Shown here: positions 28,401-36,276 of the stretch, in pieces
Layout of the letters: each line of letters begins with the position of its first letter
Position numbering within the stretch: the stretch's first letter is position 1
DNA from: Vibrio methylphosphonaticus
GTDB lineage: Bacteria; Pseudomonadota; Gammaproteobacteria; Enterobacterales; Vibrionaceae
Reading direction: 5' to 3'
Length of the DNA: 64,000 nt
Assembly: GCF_023634655.1 (NCBI RefSeq)
Contig: NZ_JAMKMS010000004.1
Span: 124,001-188,000 of the forward strand
Program-made: the position numbers and the translations under genes
The notes under the pieces: model-generated
The model's input: the letters and a program-made list of their open reading frames with translations, nothing else
Database searches by the model: none
What the model was told of the DNA's origin: nothing

Positions 28401-28576
28401 AGATTGTGTTGTTTGATCGCAGTGTGCGCTCGTACCACGCCTGCCAGTGAGCATTCGTCAGTGATGGCTAAAGCCGAATATTGGAGAAATTCTGCTTGAA
28501 GCATGATTTCTTCAGCATGAGAGGCTCCGACAAGAAAAGAAAAGTTACTTTGACAAAACAGTTCTGCGTATTTCAT
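25406..28576 (-). CDS. dnaE2: Error-prone DNA polymerase DnaE2 (ImuC)
   Basis: Alpha-type C-family polymerase that carries out SOS-induced, mutagenic translesion synthesis with ImuA and ImuB. The 1056 residues contain an N-terminal PHP domain (YAELFCQSNFSFLVGASH), the polymerase active-site signature PPDIDVDFEHERR, the QHVGGFVIS segment, finger region sequences (GVFQIESRAQMSMLPR), and a C-terminal OB-fold region (VVHVVGLVTGKQ). The length is shorter than replicative DnaE (about 1160), as expected for DnaE2. It starts 8 bases after imuB in the same transcript. Confidence 0.95.
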   Translation of the reverse strand: MKYAELFCQSNFSFLVGASHAEEIMLQAEFLQYSALAITDECSLAGVVRAHTAIKQHNLHIKQIIGSMFWLNSDCQFVLLCPNREAYAELCRTITNARRRCEKGQYRLSEWDIMSLRHCLIIWLPTGRDDDSKWGQWLTKHHGNRVWVGLQRHLTSNEHQYLQHCKRLSQQLHIPITACGGVLMHTATRLPLQHTLTAIRLNTPIDQVCGQLLVNTERSLRSKSKLEKIYEPEWLTESVRIAQCCDFKLSSLRYEYPGELLPEGESPMSHLRKLVEHGKTIRFPEGVSFEIEQIIEKELNLIQQLDYPFFFLTIHDVVMFAKQQGILYQGRGSAANSVVCYCLEITSVDPRHISVLFERFISKEREEPPDIDVDFEHERREEIIQYIYRKYGRERAALAATVISYRFKSAIRDVGKVLGISETQLDFFIKNINRRDRSQGWQAQIVELGLQPDSLKGQQFIELVNEIMGFPRHLSQHVGGFVISSGPLYELVPVENAAMDERTVIQWDKDDLESLGLLKVDVLALGMLTAIRKCFQLVKHHYDVELTIADISRQKDDANVYKMIQAADTVGVFQIESRAQMSMLPRLKPASYYDLVIQIAIVRPGPIQGDMVHPFLKRRNGDEAISYPSKEVEAVLSRTLGVPIFQEQVIKLAMVAAGFSGGEADKLRRAMAAWKKSGNIFKFRAKLIEGMLQRGYELAFAERLFEQICGFGEYGFPESHSASFAVLAYSSAWLKYYYPHAFYTALLNSLPMGFYSASQLIQDAKRHGVTILPVCINHSSYHHDLVPISNQANTHHSSLNVNSIGAKARRPYSWTPEKPNSAPSLAIRLGFKQIKGLRYESVQRILQHRPDTGFTTPTQIKQLGLNKKELELLASANALQVISGDRYATRWAMMDNLQDLPLFQTLPYDAAPLPHQPSEIDNVLEDFSSMNMSLHQHPIQLLDQAGVLGKFTRSQSLQHHPHQSVVHVVGLVTGKQSPGTAAGVTFITLEDDTGNINVVVWSATAKAQKKAYLTAKILKVSGILEKEGNVTHIIAGKLTDLTEQLATLKVQSREFH

Positions 28577-28584
28577 TGCACTTC

Positions 28585-30012
28585 CTAACTAAATTGGCCA
28601 TGCACAAACCACTGGTGCTCTTCAGTTCGAAATATCCATAACCATTGACCCGACGTATTTCGAGCAACGAAGTAATCTCGTTTAACTGGGTTACCGTCCC
28701 ACCAACCGCTGACAATACGTTCAGGTCCAAGCGTAACCTTAACTTGAGTTGTGAGAGGAATAGGGTGTGGGTATAAAAGACTAGGTCTGAATAGCGTCGA
28801 CGTTATGGTCGGCGGGCAAACTCGTGTGCACGGTTCGGTACTTATAGTAAAAGGAACGATTTGAGTTGCCATTTCAGGTCTTGGATCATCGCAAAGTAAA
28901 AGAGAGACCACCGCTTGCTGGCCAAGCTTGGCTTGTAGCGTAGAAGCCAGTTCTAATGCGGTTTGATTACCCTTTACTCCTTCAAATAAGTCATATTCAT
29001 CACTGTTGTTTTCGCCTAATCTGGCCACTGAAAGTGTCAGGCCAGTGACGGCGCTGTCTAGACGAATATTTTCTAGCGTAAGAGCCGATAGGGCTTGCCA
29101 CTTTGTTGCGAGATAGTCGCCTTGCGCGGAATGAAATTGGATGGTTTTATCTTGGTGTTCGCGTTGATGGAGCACAAGGTTAAGCTCATAAGCGATGCTG
29201 TCTCGCAATTTTAAAAATAACTCAAGTCTTTGGAACAAAGTGTTAAGAGGCTTTTCTAACCATGCGATGTTTTCAATATCGAACAACAGCTCAAGGAAAT
29301 AACAAAAGAGCTCTGGTGGATGATAAAAATCGATAGGGTGCTTAAATTGCCCAGTAAGCTTACCAATGTAATTAACCAAATCAATATCGAATCGTTTAGC
29401 TACTTCAGGTAAAGGAAGGGCTAACAGGTCATTAATATGATGAATACCAACCCGTTGTAATTGGTTCACTTGTTGAGTAGGCAATCCACTCAATGAAATA
29501 GGGTAGCGGCGTACTGCATCCTTCAACTGTTGCGTATCCGTCGTCACCCAGTTTTTGCTTTGTTTCGCCATGAGGGTGGCTGCATAAGGAGAAAGTCCGG
29601 TTGAATAGGACGTATGAACCTGTAAATGTGCTAAGTGTTGGGACAACGTTTGCCAGTAATTCTCCATGTTGCTGTATAGCGATAGCATGTTGGTCACTTT
29701 GATTAAAATGCCATTAGGGGGGCAGAGGCTAATATCTGAGGTAATCAAATAGAGCCATTGAGCAATCTCAGTTAAACGCCGCTCTTCAATTTTAGGCTCG
29801 TAGGGGTGCACTTGTAAGTCTTGGCAAAGCGCCGCAGCACTACCAAGCCCCATCCCTAGTTGTAAACCTTGCTTTTCTGCTTCTTGATTGAGCTGCACAA
29901 TCGTATGTTTACGCCCATCAACAATCGCCAAAGCAAGATTGCTATCTTCGTCTTGGCGAAATAACGTGTCCATTTGTAGTGTGGGAAAGTGTAGATATAA
30001 CCAAAGCAACAT
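28585..30012 (-). CDS. imuB: ImuB, inactive Y-family polymerase-like protein
   Basis: Adapter of the ImuA-ImuB-DnaE2 mutasome. The start is set at ATG 30012 (MLLWLYLHFPTLQMDTLF), 8 bases after the imuA stop and preceded by AAGGG; an upstream extension in frame overlaps imuA and is not needed. The 475 residues follow the Y-family layout, but the N-terminal catalytic acidic residues are replaced by LYLHF, so it should not polymerise. DEYDLFEG near residue 355 is a candidate beta-clamp motif (family consensus QLxLF), weaker than usual. Confidence 0.9.
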   Translation of the reverse strand: MLLWLYLHFPTLQMDTLFRQDEDSNLALAIVDGRKHTIVQLNQEAEKQGLQLGMGLGSAAALCQDLQVHPYEPKIEERRLTEIAQWLYLITSDISLCPPNGILIKVTNMLSLYSNMENYWQTLSQHLAHLQVHTSYSTGLSPYAATLMAKQSKNWVTTDTQQLKDAVRRYPISLSGLPTQQVNQLQRVGIHHINDLLALPLPEVAKRFDIDLVNYIGKLTGQFKHPIDFYHPPELFCYFLELLFDIENIAWLEKPLNTLFQRLELFLKLRDSIAYELNLVLHQREHQDKTIQFHSAQGDYLATKWQALSALTLENIRLDSAVTGLTLSVARLGENNSDEYDLFEGVKGNQTALELASTLQAKLGQQAVVSLLLCDDPRPEMATQIVPFTISTEPCTRVCPPTITSTLFRPSLLYPHPIPLTTQVKVTLGPERIVSGWWDGNPVKRDYFVARNTSGQWLWIFRTEEHQWFVHGQFS

Positions 30013-30020
30013 TACGATGA

Positions 30021-30707
30021 CTACCCTTGCTGCTGCATAGGAAATGAAATCACGGTGGAAGCATTGGGCTCCGGCGCGACAGTGAGCTCTGGCCAACATG
30101 TTGTCATGTTGACGATAAAAGGGCGGCGAGAAAATCCACCTTTTTGCTTGGTAATACGGACTTCAAGTCCGGAGTCGTGAGGGGCAAGTGTTAAGCCTAA
30201 CGAAGCGGGCAAAGAGAAAATATGAGGTTGAACTGGACGGAATAAAAACTGCAAGCATTGCCCTGTCTCACTAGCGACTTGAAGGCGCTTAGCATGATGG
30301 ATTTCAATGTCATTTTGCCATAAGCAAACACAGCCACTAGCTCCACTCTTTAGACTTTGTTCTGCAGCCCACAATGCATGTTTTGTTGAGGTTGGGTAGA
30401 GTATGAGTACTTGTGAAGGTTGAATTCCTTGGCTTAGAAGATAATCGGCACACACATTACCAGGTGGATTGATCAATACGAAAAGTCGCTTTTGCGTACA
30501 TGTAGTAATATGAGGGAGCAACAGTCGCAATTCTCCAATGCCACCGATGGATTGAATATCAACAACACCGTGGTGAGGAAACCCCCCATTTAAGCGCTGA
30601 TCAAGCTCATCAAAGCCTGTGGAGCGATGATCTTTAGCGTTGGAGAAGGAATGGCTTCCTTTCCAAATTAATTGCTTATTTTGGAGCTCTGTGATTAAAG
30701 TATGCAT
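30021..30707 (-). CDS. imuA: ImuA, RecA/SulA-like mutasome protein
   Basis: First gene of the SOS mutagenesis cassette. The 228 residues resemble the RecA-like ImuA/SulA group: GFDELDQRLNGGFPHHGVVD at the N-terminus, a degenerate Walker A region (SIGGIGELRLL, no Lys-Thr), and hydrophobic strands such as QVLILYPTS. Studied ImuA proteins bind ImuB and modulate RecA. The order imuA-imuB-dnaE2 and the LexA box 10 bases upstream of the ATG make the assignment firm despite low sequence conservation in this family. Confidence 0.88.
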   Translation of the reverse strand: MHTLITELQNKQLIWKGSHSFSNAKDHRSTGFDELDQRLNGGFPHHGVVDIQSIGGIGELRLLLPHITTCTQKRLFVLINPPGNVCADYLLSQGIQPSQVLILYPTSTKHALWAAEQSLKSGASGCVCLWQNDIEIHHAKRLQVASETGQCLQFLFRPVQPHIFSLPASLGLTLAPHDSGLEVRITKQKGGFSRRPFIVNMTTCWPELTVAPEPNASTVISFPMQQQG

Positions 30708-30717
30708 AATAATTTAC

Positions 30718-30733
30718 CTGTATATACATACAG
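30718..30733 (-). promoter_or_regulatory. LexA box of the imuA-imuB-dnaE2 operon
   Basis: CTGTATGTATATACAG on the minus strand is a perfect CTGT-N8-ACAG LexA site with an AT-alternating core. It ends 10 bases before the imuA start, so bound LexA would block transcription of the whole cassette until DNA damage. Confidence 0.93.
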
Positions 30734-30933
30734 TATAGTGCGTGAGGGATTGCGCTGCAAACAGTAATCACAGCGAGAGAATGAAATCGTTGTAGATGAA
30801 CAGCAAAGTGACATAGTGTAATGAGTAGTTACGACGTCGTGATGAATTACGTTGACAAGGGCATTTGAATTAGAGTAATTGTTTTAAAAAACCATAAGAT
30901 AACAGATGGTACAGCGGTCATGAGGAGAGTGAT

Positions 30934-32058
30934 GTGTTCACTGAAGATCAACAGTATTCTTTGATAGTGCAGGGCGGCGGGCAGAAAGGGGCGTTTGCTT
31001 CAGGCGTGTTGGATAAGTTTATAAGTGCAAAGTTTGACCCATTCTCTTTGTATATTGGCACCTCTGCGGGTGCACTGAATGTCTCTTCTTTTGTCACAAA
31101 GCAAGAAGGGCTAGGGTTAGATTTTATCTTAAACTACACCACTCGTGGACGGTTTTTTGATGTCAACAAGTTGCTACAAAAGCAGCAGCCTATGGACTTA
31201 GATTGGGCTTTTGAGTTCGTCAATACGGGTGAATTTCCTTTAAATATACCGAAAGGAAAAGTGCAACTTGGCGAAGATAAAGTCGCATTGGCTTGTATTA
31301 CCGATGTGGAAGACCTGAAAGATTACTATTACCCTATTTTCGCGGATAACTGGTTTGATGTCCTTCGGGCAACCTGTGCGATTCCGATGCTTTATTACCA
31401 TGATATTGAATTTGATGGTAAGAAGTGGATAGACGGTGGAGTTTCGGCAACCATTCCTGTTGAAGAATCTCACCGCCGCGGTATTAATAATATGGTGGTG
31501 ATCAGTACCATCCCGGAAAGCGACGATAAAGTCGTGCATTCTCCAGCGATGGAGTCGTTAGATCGTTGGAAGAAAGAGTTAGAGTCTGGCCTGACAGCGC
31601 ACCTAAATCACCTTAAAATATCGGGAACAAAAGAAAAACTAAGTGAGTTTCATCGACACTTTTCTGAGAAATTACACACCATAAAAATGGACTATAAGCA
31701 ATTTACAGCCAGTCAAGCAGAGTTATACAAAATAGCGCCGAGTGAAAAGCGTAAATTATCAACGTGGATCCATGACAATGAAAAGCTATCGCGACTGATT
31801 GATATTCAAAATAAGCGTATTCCATTTAGCCGAAGTGGAACCAGTCATCTTGATATGCTGGTGGCGCATTACACCAATCATACTCAAATTGAGCAGTTTT
31901 TAGATTCGCCTCCAGAGGGTGTAAATTTATGGCATGTTCAGCCTAAGCATGAGCTAGCGTCTAAAGGGCTAATGAGCCAAAAAGATCAAATACTTGAAGA
32001 CTATCAACATGGGGTGGCTGTTGCTGGTGAATTTTTACAGCAACATCATGTTGAATAA
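30934..32058 (+). CDS. Patatin-like phospholipase, YjjU type (copy 2)
   Basis: Paralogue of the enzyme at 21350: oxyanion loop GGGQKGAFASG, nucleophile elbow GTSAGALN, DGGVSATIPV with the dyad Asp, and a matching C-terminal end (MSQKDQILEDYQHGV). The 374 residues include a lysine-rich helical middle section (about 205-300) that differs from copy 1. The start is GTG at 30934; GAGGAG lies about 7 bases upstream, and the ATG two bases earlier is out of frame. It is divergent from imuA and has no co-directional neighbour. Substrate unknown. Confidence 0.87.
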   Translation: MFTEDQQYSLIVQGGGQKGAFASGVLDKFISAKFDPFSLYIGTSAGALNVSSFVTKQEGLGLDFILNYTTRGRFFDVNKLLQKQQPMDLDWAFEFVNTGEFPLNIPKGKVQLGEDKVALACITDVEDLKDYYYPIFADNWFDVLRATCAIPMLYYHDIEFDGKKWIDGGVSATIPVEESHRRGINNMVVISTIPESDDKVVHSPAMESLDRWKKELESGLTAHLNHLKISGTKEKLSEFHRHFSEKLHTIKMDYKQFTASQAELYKIAPSEKRKLSTWIHDNEKLSRLIDIQNKRIPFSRSGTSHLDMLVAHYTNHTQIEQFLDSPPEGVNLWHVQPKHELASKGLMSQKDQILEDYQHGVAVAGEFLQQHHVE

Positions 32059-32115
32059 GGCACTGAAGTTATAGATAAGATGTAGAAGTGATGGTTGTGA
32101 TTACGTAAAACTTAT

Positions 32116-32145
32116 AGATAAGCGACAGGTTTTTGCCGCTTATCT
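32116..32145. repeat. Inverted repeat between convergent genes
   Basis: AGATAAGCG and CGCTTATCT pair perfectly around a 12-base loop between the second patatin gene and yciK, which converge. There is no T-run directly after it; it may be a weak terminator or an mRNA end stabiliser. Confidence 0.45.
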
Positions 32146-32205
32146 GCCTAACCCTAATCAGATAAAACGAGTACTAGAACAGTTAATTAGGGAGATAACT
32201 GGGAA

Positions 32206-32946
32206 TTACTTAGGCTGAGCGTCGATACACTGCCCATTGATATTCGTCACCGCTGGATCCATTAGATGCAAATAAAGCGGCATCAAATCTTTTGGCGATT
32301 TTAGTGCATTGGCATTTTCGCCAGGATAGGCTTTAGCGCGCATACGAGTGCGTGTTGCACCAGGGTTAATGGCATTCACTCGAATCGCAGTGTCGCTCAG
32401 TTCGTCAGCCAATATTTGCATCATACCTTCTGTAGCAAATTTTGAAATGGCATAAGTGCCCCAAAAAGTGCGCCCAATATGCCCAACGGTCGAAGACGTG
32501 AAAATAATGCGTCCAGCCTCTGACTTTTTCACAATCGGCAGTAAAGCTTGGGTCATTAGAAATTCCGCTTTGACGTTGATCTGCATAACATCATCAAAGG
32601 TTTCTTCATCAATTTGTTCAAACGGGCTAAGGGTACCTAAGACACCTGCGTTATGAACAATCCCATCGAGTCGTCCAAATTGGCCTTCAATCGTTTCCGC
32701 CATATCCACGTAATTCTGCTTAGTCGCACCTTTAAGATCGAGCGGTACAATCGCCGCTTGAGGGTAGCCCGCTTTTTCAATCTCGTCGTAAATCAGCTCT
32801 AAGTTAGCAACATTACGACCGAGCAAAATGACCGTTGCGCCATGCTCAGCATAACTGAGTGCGGTTTGACGGCCGATACCAGCACCAGCACCAGTGATGA
32901 GAATGATTTTATCTGCTAGCGCCTTAGGAGCGGTTGAATATTCCAC
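32206..32946 (-). CDS. yciK: YciK-type short-chain dehydrogenase
   Basis: NAD(P)-dependent oxidoreductase of unknown substrate. The 246 residues show the SDR nucleotide loop TGAGAGIGRQTA, HNAGVLG, catalytic Ser in IIFTSSTVG and Tyr/Lys in YAISKFA. The C-terminal INGQCIDAQPK end fits the YciK subgroup. It is divergent from sohB with 85 bases between, the E. coli neighbourhood, which supports the name. Confidence 0.9.
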   Translation of the reverse strand: MEYSTAPKALADKIILITGAGAGIGRQTALSYAEHGATVILLGRNVANLELIYDEIEKAGYPQAAIVPLDLKGATKQNYVDMAETIEGQFGRLDGIVHNAGVLGTLSPFEQIDEETFDDVMQINVKAEFLMTQALLPIVKKSEAGRIIFTSSTVGHIGRTFWGTYAISKFATEGMMQILADELSDTAIRVNAINPGATRTRMRAKAYPGENANALKSPKDLMPLYLHLMDPAVTNINGQCIDAQPK

Positions 32947-33031
32947 AGAACACTTCCTTAGTTTGAATAATTCTTGGTAATCGTGACAAGTTGGTTACAA
33001 TACACTAATTCGTAGGATTGGGGATAAGACA

Positions 33032-34093
33032 TTGGAATTTTTATTAGATTACGGGCTTTTTCTAGCCAAAATCGTGACAGTATTAGCGGCAATTGTGGCG
33101 CTAATTGTAGTGGTGAAGTCGGTCGGTGGTCGAACGGGAAACGCAAAGGGTGAACTCGAAATTACCAACCTTACTGAACAAAGAAAGCAAACGGTTGAAC
33201 AACTAGAGCATCACCTACATGACGACGCTTTTATTAAGGCTCGTGATAAGGCTGAGAAAAAAGCGGAAAAAGAGAAATCAAAATCACGTGAAAAAGAGAT
33301 CAAGAAAGCCTCAAAAGGTGGCGATCTTGATAGTAAGCGTGAGCCTCATCTATTTGTATTGGACTTTATTGGCAGCATTGATGCTAAAGAAGTGGCATCG
33401 TTAAGAGAAGAGGTGAGTGCCATTTTAGCGGTAGCTCGTGTGGGCGATGAAGTTTTGGTTCGCTTAGAATCTGGCGGTGGTATGGTGCATGCTTATGGTC
33501 TTGCATCCTCTCAATTAGACCGAATCAAAGGCGCTAATCTGCCATTAACAATAGCCGTTGATAAAGTCGCGGCAAGTGGTGGTTATATGATGGCCTGTAT
33601 TGCCGATAAGATTGTCTCAGCACCGTTTGCCGTCGTCGGGTCGATTGGCGTGATTGCTCAGCTACCAAACTTCCATAAATTACTGAAAAAGAATGACATC
33701 GAATTTGAACAGCTGACGGCGGGCGAATACAAACGAACGTTGACGATGTTTGGTGAAAATACCGATAAAGCTCGTGATAAGTTTAAAGAAGAGCTCGAAG
33801 AGACGCATGGCTTATTCAAAGATTTTATTCGAGATCACCGTCCTGCACTTGAGCTTGAAAAAGTCGCAACAGGTGAGCACTGGTTTGGCACTCAAGCGAA
33901 AACGCTTGGTTTAGTCGACGATATTCAAACATCAGATGATGTCGTGACGGCAGCGTGTAAAGAAAAAACAGTGTTGTCTATTCGTTACGTACAAAAGAAA
34001 AAACTGAGTGATAAATTTGCAGGTGCTGCGGGTCAAGCCGCCGATAATGTACTCATGAAATGGATTGATCGCGGTCAGCGTCCAATACTTTAA
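33032..34093 (+). CDS. sohB: Inner-membrane peptidase SohB
   Basis: S49-family (signal peptide peptidase A-like) protease with its active site in the periplasm. The 353 residues begin with a membrane helix (about 9-28), then a highly charged Lys/Glu coiled-coil-like stretch (about 68-103), then the protease domain with Ser182 in VAASGGYMMA and Lys234 in GEYKRTL as the Ser-Lys dyad. The start is TTG at 33032, chosen because the E. coli N-terminus (MELLSEYGLFLAKIV) aligns from this codon. Its physiological substrates are unclear. Confidence 0.92.
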   Translation: MEFLLDYGLFLAKIVTVLAAIVALIVVVKSVGGRTGNAKGELEITNLTEQRKQTVEQLEHHLHDDAFIKARDKAEKKAEKEKSKSREKEIKKASKGGDLDSKREPHLFVLDFIGSIDAKEVASLREEVSAILAVARVGDEVLVRLESGGGMVHAYGLASSQLDRIKGANLPLTIAVDKVAASGGYMMACIADKIVSAPFAVVGSIGVIAQLPNFHKLLKKNDIEFEQLTAGEYKRTLTMFGENTDKARDKFKEELEETHGLFKDFIRDHRPALELEKVATGEHWFGTQAKTLGLVDDIQTSDDVVTAACKEKTVLSIRYVQKKKLSDKFAGAAGQAADNVLMKWIDRGQRPIL

Positions 34094-34130
34094 TTGTGCT
34101 TGACTGGATTCACTAGGTAGATTTTAAATG

Positions 34131-34162
34131 AAGAACCCAACACAAGTGTTGGGTTCTTATTG
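34131..34162. terminator. Terminator between sohB and the alginate lyase gene
   Basis: AAGAACCCAACAC / GTGTTGGGTTCTT is a perfect 13-bp inverted repeat with a very short loop, then TATTGTTT. It lies between convergent genes and could act in both directions. Confidence 0.85.
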
Positions 34163-34206
34163 TTTAGGGTATCCTAAATGCCATTTACATGGACAAGTTG
34201 TTAGGA

Positions 34207-35250
34207 TTATTGAATAAGTTCTAACTGATAGAAGCTTGCTTGAGTGTAGTCACCTGCTTCCATGCCACGCCATTGACAGTCCGAGCTACTCTTTTTGGTA
34301 TTACATTGGTTGTAAGCACCTGCTTTATAATACATCCAGTCATTGCCATAACCTTGGTCAACGCTGTTACCTTGGTAATTGCCTTTTTTCAGGTCAATGT
34401 CGTAAGTTTTGACGACTGCTTGAGATGTACCGGGGTGTTTAGTAAACGTAAGGTGCATAATGTCGCCCTCTACGTTAACTTCATACGAGAAAATTTCGCC
34501 TAGTTTAATACCATCTTGTGGATCTGAAGCACCCTCGCGCAGATTGTATTTACCGAAGACATCGTGACGAATATCTTTTCTCAGCTTCTTGCCATTTTCA
34601 TCTTTTGCATCTTGTAGATCTTTCGTTGGATTCAGTTCGTAGTTCCAAGCTAGTGAACCATGTTCATGTCCAGGAAGTTTACGATAAGAAATCTTCAATG
34701 GTTCGTTTTTCGAAGCATGGATCTGACCAATCACAACAGCAAAGGCACCATTTTTTTTATAATTACCGCTCTCACTGACTTGATCGACAGAAAGTGTTGC
34801 TTTTAGCGTACCACCAATAGCGCCGTACTCAGAGGCGTTTGGGTGTGATGCAATAACAAAGTTATTTTTTGGCTCGCCGTAGCTTTTCGCGAGCATAGCG
34901 CGAAGTTCACTACGAGTGTTTTTACTATTTGGTGTTGTTGGGGCTTCATTTGGAGCAACAAAAACGAGGGCACCCGTTTCTTTATCCGTGTAAAACCATT
35001 CAGGATGAACATATGGAGTCGTGGTGCTTGCGAGTTCATCTTTCATTATCTCAAGCGCTTTGCCTTTACGCTTACCCTCAGTAGTGAGTTCAGGTAAGGT
35101 CACTTTCCAATTAGTTAAATCGAAGTTTTGTGCTGGTGCTTTTTGAGGATCAAGATTAAACGATGTGATATCCAATGTTTGAGATGAATCTGCTAGAGCG
35201 GACCCTGCCAAGATGCTCAGAGCGAGTACACTTAATTGAACCTTCTTCAT
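34207..35250 (-). CDS. Secreted alginate lyase, polysaccharide lyase family 7
   Basis: Beta-eliminating enzyme that depolymerises alginate. The 347 residues have a signal peptide (MKKVQLSVLALSILAGSALA, cleavage after residue 20). All three PL7 blocks are present: RSELR (113-117), QIH (176-178) and YYKAGAYNQ (307-315), which hold the catalytic Tyr and His and the substrate-binding Arg and Gln. QIH, rather than QVH, is associated in characterised PL7 enzymes with activity on guluronate-containing blocks. A Cys pair near the C-terminus may form a disulfide. It sits between the housekeeping genes sohB and cmk with no other alginate genes nearby, suggesting an accessory gain. Confidence 0.93.
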   Translation of the reverse strand: MKKVQLSVLALSILAGSALADSSQTLDITSFNLDPQKAPAQNFDLTNWKVTLPELTTEGKRKGKALEIMKDELASTTTPYVHPEWFYTDKETGALVFVAPNEAPTTPNSKNTRSELRAMLAKSYGEPKNNFVIASHPNASEYGAIGGTLKATLSVDQVSESGNYKKNGAFAVVIGQIHASKNEPLKISYRKLPGHEHGSLAWNYELNPTKDLQDAKDENGKKLRKDIRHDVFGKYNLREGASDPQDGIKLGEIFSYEVNVEGDIMHLTFTKHPGTSQAVVKTYDIDLKKGNYQGNSVDQGYGNDWMYYKAGAYNQCNTKKSSSDCQWRGMEAGDYTQASFYQLELIQ

Positions 35251-35475
35251 TTCTATTTCCTTTAATAATACGCCTACGATTTTGTAAGATTACAATATTA
35301 TTGTATGACAAAATGTGACGTATTTTAAAAAATGGAAGATAAGGCCGCGCCAGTAGATGACTTAAATGAATCATAAAGAAAATGGTATGTTGGATGGATA
35401 GGGTATATAATTTTGCGCCGTAAAAATGAAGAATAATAAAGATACTTAGCCAAACAATACAACGTGGAGTAAAAC

Positions 35476-36156
35476 ATGTCCTTAATGACACCCGTGATTA
35501 CTGTAGATGGACCAAGTGGTGCTGGTAAAGGCACACTGTGTATGTTGTTGGCTGAAAAGCTAGGTTACCATTTGCTTGATTCTGGTGCGATTTACCGCGT
35601 ACTGGCGTTAGCAGCGATTCACCATGGCATAGATTTAGAATCAGAGGATGCACTCGTCCCTATCGCTATGCATCTTGACGTGCAGTTTATTGCCGAAGGT
35701 GACTTAGTGAAAGTTATCTTAGAAGGTGAAGACGTATCAGGTGAGCTTCGTAAAGAAGAGACAGGCAATGCTGCGTCAAAAATAGCCGCTTTACCTCGTG
35801 TTAGAGAGGCATTATTACGACGTCAGCGAGCATTTAACATTGAACCAGGGCTTGTCGCGGATGGCCGTGATATGGGGACGGTTGTTTTCCCACAAGCTCC
35901 AGTGAAAATTTTCTTAGATGCAAGTGCAGAAGAAAGGGCGCATCGCCGCTTTAAGCAGTTGCAACTAAAGGGTTTAGATGTTAGATTTGACGACCTTTTG
36001 AGCGAGATCGAGGAGCGAGACTTCCGAGACCGCAACCGAGCGGTTGCACCTCTACGTCCTGCTGATGACGCTCTAGTGCTCGATTCTACCTCGTTAAATA
36101 TTACGCAGGTTGTCGAAAAAGCGCTAAAATATATCGAATCTAATCTCACTAAGTAG
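35476..36156 (+). CDS. cmk: Cytidylate kinase
   Basis: Phosphorylates CMP and dCMP. The 226 residues have the P-loop [13 protein letters not shown], the [14 protein letters not shown] substrate-binding segment, [10 protein letters not shown], and the [12 protein letters not shown] lid. GGAG is 7 bases upstream of ATG 35476. rpsA follows after 120 bases, the order conserved from E. coli. Confidence 0.97.
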   Translation: MSLMTPVITVDGPSGAGKGTLCMLLAEKLGYHLLDSGAIYRVLALAAIHHGIDLESEDALVPIAMHLDVQFIAEGDLVKVILEGEDVSGELRKEETGNAASKIAALPRVREALLRRQRAFNIEPGLVADGRDMGTVVFPQAPVKIFLDASAEERAHRRFKQLQLKGLDVRFDDLLSEIEERDFRDRNRAVAPLRPADDALVLDSTSLNITQVVEKALKYIESNLTK

Positions 36157-36276
36157 CTGTACTCCGGTACCAAACTTGGTGAGTTTCGAACGTTGGTCGC
36201 AAGGATGATGACTGGCGAAATTATCAACCCCATGCGGTAGGATACCCGTGGACGTTTACTAATTGAAGATTAAATA

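Noticed and set aside
35156..35491. 111-codon minus-strand ORF over the alginate lyase start and the cmk leader
   Set aside because: It overlaps the lyase signal-peptide region in another frame, has no ribosome-binding site and a non-protein-like composition.
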